DNA of 64,000 bases from Monilinia fructicola (taxonomy: Eukaryota > Ascomycota > Leotiomycetes > Helotiales > Sclerotiniaceae), in assembly GCA_008692225.1 (NCBI GenBank), contig VICG01000008.1:1437001-1501000 (forward strand). The letters run 5' to 3'. The notes under the pieces are model-generated. The model had not been told where the DNA came from and made no database searches. It worked only from the letters and a program-made list of their open reading frames with translations. This document shows positions 58,401 to 64,000 of this stretch, piece after piece (position 1 is the stretch's first letter; each line of letters opens with the position of its first letter). The translations under genes were made by a program, and so were the position numbers.

Positions 58401-59981
58401 TTGATTGGAGACCTCTTCACGCATTTTGAAGAGACTCGTGATATTCAAATGCTAGCAATGTTGTCCTGCGTCTTCAGTGAACCAATTGCTTCGGGGGCGC
58501 CATCTCATGCTACGTATCCCGAACTACAGACACCTCTTTCTATGAAGACGCCTGCTTTCTCTGTTGATTATTTTCCCAACAATGGTGCAGCTTGGAGTAT
58601 GTATCAAAAGACTCCAATAGATTCAGTTGTGTCGACCCCAAAATTGGCTAATACGCCCTCTGGAATATATGGATCCATGGGATCTTCAACTGGTGCCTGG
58701 GGTAGTGATCCTGCGTCAGCATCGTACTCTTGTGGCGACACCCCCCCTCTGAGGTCCAATAGGGGAAGCTCAGAACATCTTCCTCAACATACTCAAAGTC
58801 TTTCCACTTCTCCAGAGAACCCGAGAACATACCGCCGTGGAAATTCAAGTCTTGCGACAAGTTTTGCCGCAAACTTTTCACGTCCATTCTCTATAACCGC
58901 ATCATCTTCACCACCAAATCCACCACCAAGTCGAAAGCGGCCTAGCCCGGTTGAGCATATGTTGAGCTTAGCTCCAAGTGCTATCACTTGGGGAAATACA
59001 ACCGTCCTTGGTAGTGTCAAAGAGCAAGTAGGAACGGAACAGTTGGCATTTTCAGATGACGAAAGTACAGTGGATGATCTCAAACCAAGTGTCTGCATTG
59101 GCATAAAGATGACAATGGAAAATCAAAATGGTTTTGATGATGAAGGATGTATGGGTACGTCACTCTTGGATGGTACCCACACCGCGCACCATATGAGCTA
59201 TCGTGAAGCGTACGCTGAACTGCTTTATTGTTGGGGTCTTCCGTTAGCTAGATTAGAAGTTTTAAAGTATAACGGACTACGGAGCCATGCTTCCGAACTG
59301 GATATTCCCGATAATAAATCGTTCGCAGCTTCAATAATGTCTAATGATAGCCATACTATAATCCATGAAGCATCACCTCCGTCCCAAATCCTTCTCGGCA
59401 AGAAAGATCAACACTCATCATCAAATGATCAAGGCTTAGACATTGCCGGCTACTGCCTCAAGCATGAGGCTCGTCTGGACCCTCTTCACTTGAGCTCTAT
59501 CGGCGGCGCTGCTGGACGTTGTGATCGCTGCAAGACTGTCCAGCGCCAACTTTGTTGCACAATATGCACTGAACCCATCAGTGCAGTCTTTTTACCATGT
59601 TTGTCATGCGGCTGCGCAACGCATCAGCACTGCTTGATCGAATATCGCTCTACTGGAAATAGCGAATGTCCTGGTGGCTGTGATTGCGATTGTGGGGAGA
59701 AAGCTAGCATGGCACTGATTGAAAGTCTCGGTGTCATGATCGAATTCATGCGAGCACTAGAGCGAAAGAAAGCACTTACAGAGAAGGAAGATGTTGAAGA
59801 GTGGGACGTACCAGTGGAAGACAAGGATGAATGGGAGAATATTAACGTACCTTCTGGTGGACTGGGGAGAACTCATTCTACATTGACTAAACGAGTTGAG
59901 CAAGTAAGAAGTGGTGATTGGAATGTGAAAAAGAAACCCAGTAATTTGAGAAAGGAGGAGAGTTTCTCATATCTTGCATAA
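55500..59981 (+). CDS. MTC5: WD40-RWD-RING protein, WDR59/Mtc5 (Sea3) type
   Basis: Exon 1 is 55500-55639, the intron 55640-55696 (GTGAGT..TCAG) and exon 2 55697-59981; 1474 residues. Order: an N-terminal WD40 propeller (about residues 40-330; HTLHGHTRAITDINFSAHHP, ILATCAVDGYVHCWDLRRPR, CSLDRTIKFWDYE), an RWD domain at about 494-600 (DEIIRINDQLPKITFDNVDM, GSLEATLCYLLGEVD) and long S/T-rich disordered stretches. Two helical segments follow (LRDVNEFLPAKIHLAEEYAI; MSYREAYAELLYCWGLPLAR), then a C-terminal zinc module (RCDRCKTVQRQLCCTICTEP, then CGCATHQHCLIEYRS and CPGGCDCDCG). This architecture is that of WDR59/Mtc5, a SEA/GATOR2 subunit on the vacuole that regulates TORC1 in response to amino acids. 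Exon 2 is open over 4.3 kb, so local sequence quality is good. Confidence 0.92.
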
Positions 59982-62656
59982 GGTTATGGTGGCTCGGTTA
60001 GCTTTTAATGCTTGTACAGTATGATTTGAATTTTGGAGCGGTCAAGATGAAGTCAAGTTGAGATCGCTATTCAGGACATCGGCGTTTCAGGACAATAGTT
60101 TAGAACCAGATGAGCGTTGAAATTACCTTGGCGATATGTAATTACAGTAATCATATAATTGAAAAAAATGACAAGGTGTAGGTTTTTCCATATAGCGATC
60201 TTCTCAACCATCTACTTAACTTTATTCCTCCATTCTACAATGTTTCAGGTGAGAGCCGACAGGTCTTTCTTTGTTGGCCTTATCAAACACTCGATGCATC
60301 CGAACATTGTTGCGCCAGAATGTTCACACCTAAATCCTACCTTTGATAATATCTTCAAATTGGCTACCAGATCCACGTTTCCCCCCCAACAATCCCAGCA
60401 AACCTCTACTCGGACAATAAACACAATGAGAAGCTTGGATCGGCGGATGTAGAAGCTAATACAGTTGAAGATACAGTTTTTGCCACAATAACACCGAATT
60501 CTCATTAGGCCGACAACTTCCAAGGCTAGAGCACTTTGGGCTCCTTATTTTTTGCTTCTGTTGTTGAGAATCTGAGTCTCCAATCTTGTGGACTTCCTGG
60601 GTGGGGGGTGGTGGTTTGTCTCGAGATGATTGTATTATTGGTTTTTGTTCCTGCTTGTGCCTATACTTATGCTTGTGCTTGTGCTGTGCTTGTGTTGTGC
60701 TTGTGTTGTGCTTATTAGGGACTGAGGCAACGTCGCATGAGGGCACAAGAACCAGTCGATCTCCGAGCTCCACGGAAGAAGAAGAAGAAGGGCCAGCATT
60801 CAGTTTGCCAGTGCAAGGTAGTACGAATTACATTTTCGCTTGCCTTGGATGCCCATGATGTTTTCAGGCATTGCGATCTTGCCCGGCAGCATTATGGACA
60901 GAGTACGCTTACTGCCAAACATCCACTGGTGTTTTGCCGCAAAATGTGGATCGAGCCGAATTCAGGAAGGGCGGTGGTCCACGAATGGCCTGTGTGGGCG
61001 GCAACGCTCAAATTTGTCGGCGCGCCAAGAGATCCACGGTACCAGAACCTGCCGCCATAGAGTTTGGGCGAGCAAGGGAACAGCCGTCCCTCAACCCGAT
61101 TCAGAAGACGGCGGTACCTTTTCCACGTTGTCATCCGGCAATCGAGGATGATAGTGGATGTGCGCACGTTACGTGTTGAATTTGTAAGTCATCCTGGAAT
61201 TGCCGTGGAAATACGCCGCGGGGTTTGATTCTTCTTCGCATTGCGGTGCGGTAAATGCTTTCATGAGATTGGCTGCTGTTGCCGGGGCCCTGAGTCACGG
61301 CATGGTAACGGCTGGCCATGGATCGAGAGGACTTTCATGCTCACAGGGCCACTGGAAATGAGGAGGAGTGAATGGATCTCGTCTCGGAGTTTTCAGGCTC
61401 ATTGTGTGGACGGTCATGCTTGCTTATTCTTTGAAATTTGCCATGTCTGAAGAACTTCAAGATATGCAAGCGGTAAGGTTGTCAAGCGAAAGGAGGAAGG
61501 AAAGGTGTTGGTATTAGATCTCACAATAGAGGCCAGACGGACATATATAATTCACGTTCATAACTTTATTTCACACTACTCGTGCCAAAATCACCTATTT
61601 CGATCGTACCGCTAGACCCGCGATCATCAACTTCGGCAGGATAAAAGGCTAGGTGCGTTATTGCCATCAGAAATTCAAAAAGAGATAGTTCTACATTGCA
61701 GTATATCTCTTGCTCGTATAGAGAGTTTTTCGGGTCCGGAAACTAATTATATACTGTAGTAATATACTCCGTACTACCGTAACTACAGTAGTAGGAATCC
61801 ATGCTTCACCACCACCATATGGCACGTGCTAGCGTACCCAGATTCTGAGCGAAGCTATTTTCTGGCTCACGAATACCGATCAGCCCTCGGTAATGCCGAG
61901 TTGTAAACACTCGCACAAGCCGACATCTGGCGTCCAAGTCGGGAGGTGTAGAGTCTGAGTCGGTACGTCAAAAGTTGGGATGGCAAGATGGATCGAGCGC
62001 AAATTCTGGAACGAATTCGAAGCTCCACCTCTCATGTCCACATTGGGCAATCCGCTAAAGAATATCATTCAGGGGGAAAGTGAGTACCACAGAATTTCAT
62101 TCTGACAGGGTTGAATGACATCACCTCCTCTTTACCTCCTACAGTAGGTACTTGAGCATTATTACCTGAATTCTAGACTCCACCTCCCCCAATATATTTA
62201 TTACTACTCCGTATACACTGTATATATTTATTATTGCTACAGCACTGCCAGGTCTACGAATCAATTATATTTTCCGAAAAATTATTCGGTATGAACTCGT
62301 AAAAAATATTGATCATTTCCCCTATCTCGAGACAATCTATTTCCTCTCCACCCTCCCATCCCACAAAAAGTACTGTTTTGACATTCCTCTTTCGAATCGT
62401 TCCCCCGCGACTCCCCGCAATTGATTAAGAAGGTTGTCGCTCCGACGGTACTGTATCCTAGAAGGCTAGTAGTCTCATAGCCCCGAGCTTTATTCTCTTG
62501 GACAATAAGTATGTTAGATGTAGAAGGTAAAATGAGTAAACGCAGTAGTAGTTTCTAGTTGAAACTAGGAAAGGAAGGCAATTAACTTCTAGGGTTTCTC
62601 TTGTGATGCCAAGTAATCACAACTTTGTGGTCCCTCGTAACCGAGTTTTCTTCCAA

Positions 62657-62891
62657 TACTCTCCCCCCCCGGAATAAATGTTAAAGTATGGGTCGGCCCA
62701 TATAAATCTAGCAAATAGTTTTTATCATTGGACCTCGATTTTGCCACAGCTCAAGGATAAAAATTTGCTAAATTCCACCCTGATTCAACTAAAAGATCAA
62801 AATCTGGCTTGTGCAAAGGATTATAACCAATCAGATGAAGCAAACTGGGGAGGATCCATCAATTAACATTTATTCCGGGGGGGGGAGAGTA
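62657..62891. mobile_element. MITE with ~26-bp terminal inverted repeats and TA target duplication
   Basis: The left end reads TA, CTCT, eight Cs, then GGAATAAATGTTAA (to 62684). The right end is the exact reverse complement with nine Gs (62863-62889), followed by TA. Total about 235 bp, no coding capacity (the 62-codon frame inside has no motif). TA duplication and inverted ends point to a Tc1/mariner/pogo-type non-autonomous element. Confidence 0.88.
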
Positions 62892-63718
62892 GCGATGGTG
62901 GATTTAAAGTTCATCCAGGGGTATTGATAAGACTGCCAAGGCTATTATATATATTATTACACAATGCCCTGTGTCCCGGACCCCGGTAATGAACTCTCTT
63001 CCATCGGCATTATCAACTGGATCAGATATTTGAATGCCATTGGCAGAAACTCTATGGAGAAGATATAAAACGGTTTTAATCTCGTTTCCGTCCACTATTT
63101 GCTTATTTCGTTTACACTTCAAAGTAAGGGTACTGCCCACGAGGGTAGCATACAGAGTAGATCGGATTGATCATTGATCCCTTGGGAGTGGATTCTGTTG
63201 TTGACCTTCTATACTGTAGTACTGTAAGCAAATATTAAATGAAGGGTCTACTACAGTACTCCGTAGACTGACTTCCTTCGAGATACAGCATGCTAAGCAC
63301 GACTTTTGTATCCACTGTCAAGTAATAAATTATATTCGATAAATTTGTATGGGCCAACCCAAGATTCAATATCTGCTTATGGGAGGTGTGTGGTAGTTAG
63401 GGACTTGGCTAAAGACCCAGACAAGCATAGATTCTCTAAATTCTACTATTGATTAATCCTAACACTCCATGGCCCTGCTGCTGGGATTCAATTTCCATGA
63501 GCCCGCATTCCTAACATGGCATACCCTCATTCCGTGATTGTGCCGAAGGCCAAGGTCAAGGTCTTGGTACAGTAGGTCACTGTAGGTGGAATATACCCCG
63601 ATGAGCGAGTCAAGATAAAGTGCGAAACTGACAGATGCTGTCAAGCTAGTTTGAAACATCGATATGCCGAGAGATTTTATACGTGATGTAAGAGGAATGA
63701 GTGGGGGCAGCAGTCCCA

Positions 63719-63728
63719 GATATATAAG
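63719..63728 (+). promoter_or_regulatory. TATA box of the GMC oxidoreductase gene
   Basis: TATATAAG about 75 bases before the ATG at 63798, spaced as expected for a fungal promoter with a short leader. Confidence 0.5.
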
Positions 63729-63797
63729 AAGATTGAGTTCTGGCAGTTTTTTAGATCTGCAAGAAGATCGCCCTCAGTCACTCATTCATATATCAAG

Positions 63798-64000
63798 ATG
63801 GTCAATATCTCCAAGAAACAGCTTTTGCTGTTTGCCTCTCTTTCTTTGACTGCTAAAGCAGTCCCTACCGTCGATCGTGCGACACAGTCAGAATAGTACG
63901 TCGATCTCTTCACTTACCCCAACCCCTCTTCTCCGAGAGTAGAACTCAGATGTACCTTGATGAATTCAACTAACACTGATTAGTGATATCATTGTCGTTG
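63798..64000 (+). CDS. Secreted GMC (FAD-dependent) oxidoreductase, 5' part only
   Basis: Exon 1 is 63798-63895, the intron 63896-63983 (GTACGT..TTAG) and exon 2 begins at 63984 and is cut by the window edge. The protein starts MVNISKKQLLLFASLSLTAK, a good signal peptide with cleavage after AKA, then VPTVDRATQSE, and crosses the intron in phase to YDIIVV, the first strand of the FAD-binding GxGxxG motif typical of GMC oxidoreductases (glucose oxidase, aryl-alcohol oxidase, choline dehydrogenase relatives). The start ATG is the first one before the signal peptide. Subfamily cannot be told from 38 residues. Confidence 0.75.

Larger units (their letters stand above)
59982..63797. other. Gene-poor region, about 3.8 kb, with MITE and repeats
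   Basis: From 60.5 to 61.4 kb the GC content is higher and several overlapping open frames exist on both strands, but none has a motif or splices into a gene. A TGCTTGTG microsatellite lies at about 60650-60715. From 61.7 kb on the DNA is AT-rich, with several TACTCCGTA words and a MITE at 62657-62891. Confidence 0.45.

Noticed and set aside
60585..61179. Several overlapping open frames in a more GC-rich stretch
   Set aside because: Frames overlap on both strands, have no domain motif and contain microsatellite-encoded C/A/L runs; no splice-joined product could be supported.

Overview
This window looks like a filamentous ascomycete genome, most likely a leotiomycete related to Botrytis or Sclerotinia (inference from protein style, not from a database match). 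The genes have short spliceosomal introns (about 35-110 nt, donors GTAAGT/GTATGT and similar, CTAAC-like branch sites), gene density is moderate, intergenic DNA is AT-rich, and no tRNA or rRNA gene was seen. LAYOUT. 0-5 kb: mitochondrial 2-methylcitrate dehydratase and a six-exon calmodulin-like EF-hand gene. 6.7-13.1 kb, all on the minus strand: a broken protein kinase, a decayed CorA-like membrane protein, and a small two-exon ORF that resembles the N-terminus of the CorA-like protein. This looks like a decaying cluster from lineage-expanded fungal families. 13-16 kb: gene-poor with a possible relic. 16.2-17.5 kb: RBR-type E3 ubiquitin ligase. 17.5-20.4 kb: gene desert with repeats. 20.4-32 kb is a housekeeping block: a large RRM protein, an FMP46-type mitochondrial protein, a Nup53-type nucleoporin (one-base frame break), an IVY1-like protein, and acyl-protein thioesterase. 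33-41.7 kb is accessory: kinase-like protein, secreted GPI-type SGNH hydrolase with a sequon-rich repeat, a DUF-type protein with an F-box/2EXR-like motif, a MYND-finger protein (one-base frame break) and a C2H2 zinc-finger protein. 41.7-45.7 kb: AT-rich repeats. 45.8-51 kb: an unrecognised gene and a TRI12-like MFS transporter, both with several one-base frame breaks. 54-60 kb: Ubc13-type E2 and, divergently, a 1474-residue WD40-RWD-RING protein of the WDR59/Mtc5 (SEA/GATOR2) type. 60-63.8 kb: gene-poor, with a TA-flanked MITE. The window ends in the first two exons of a secreted GMC oxidoreductase. HOW THE GENES RELATE. There are no operons. Functional links are loose: Ubc13 and the RBR ligase are both ubiquitin-system proteins; IVY1, WDR59/Mtc5 and APT1 homologues act at vacuole or membrane-trafficking interfaces; the secreted SGNH and GMC enzymes fit a plant-associated or saprotrophic lifestyle. 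A recurring oddity is that at least four genes are interrupted by single-base length differences, nearly all in mononucleotide runs, whereas a 4.3-kb ORF and several multi-exon genes are clean. This could be consensus error in the assembly or genuine local decay; each case is listed separately.
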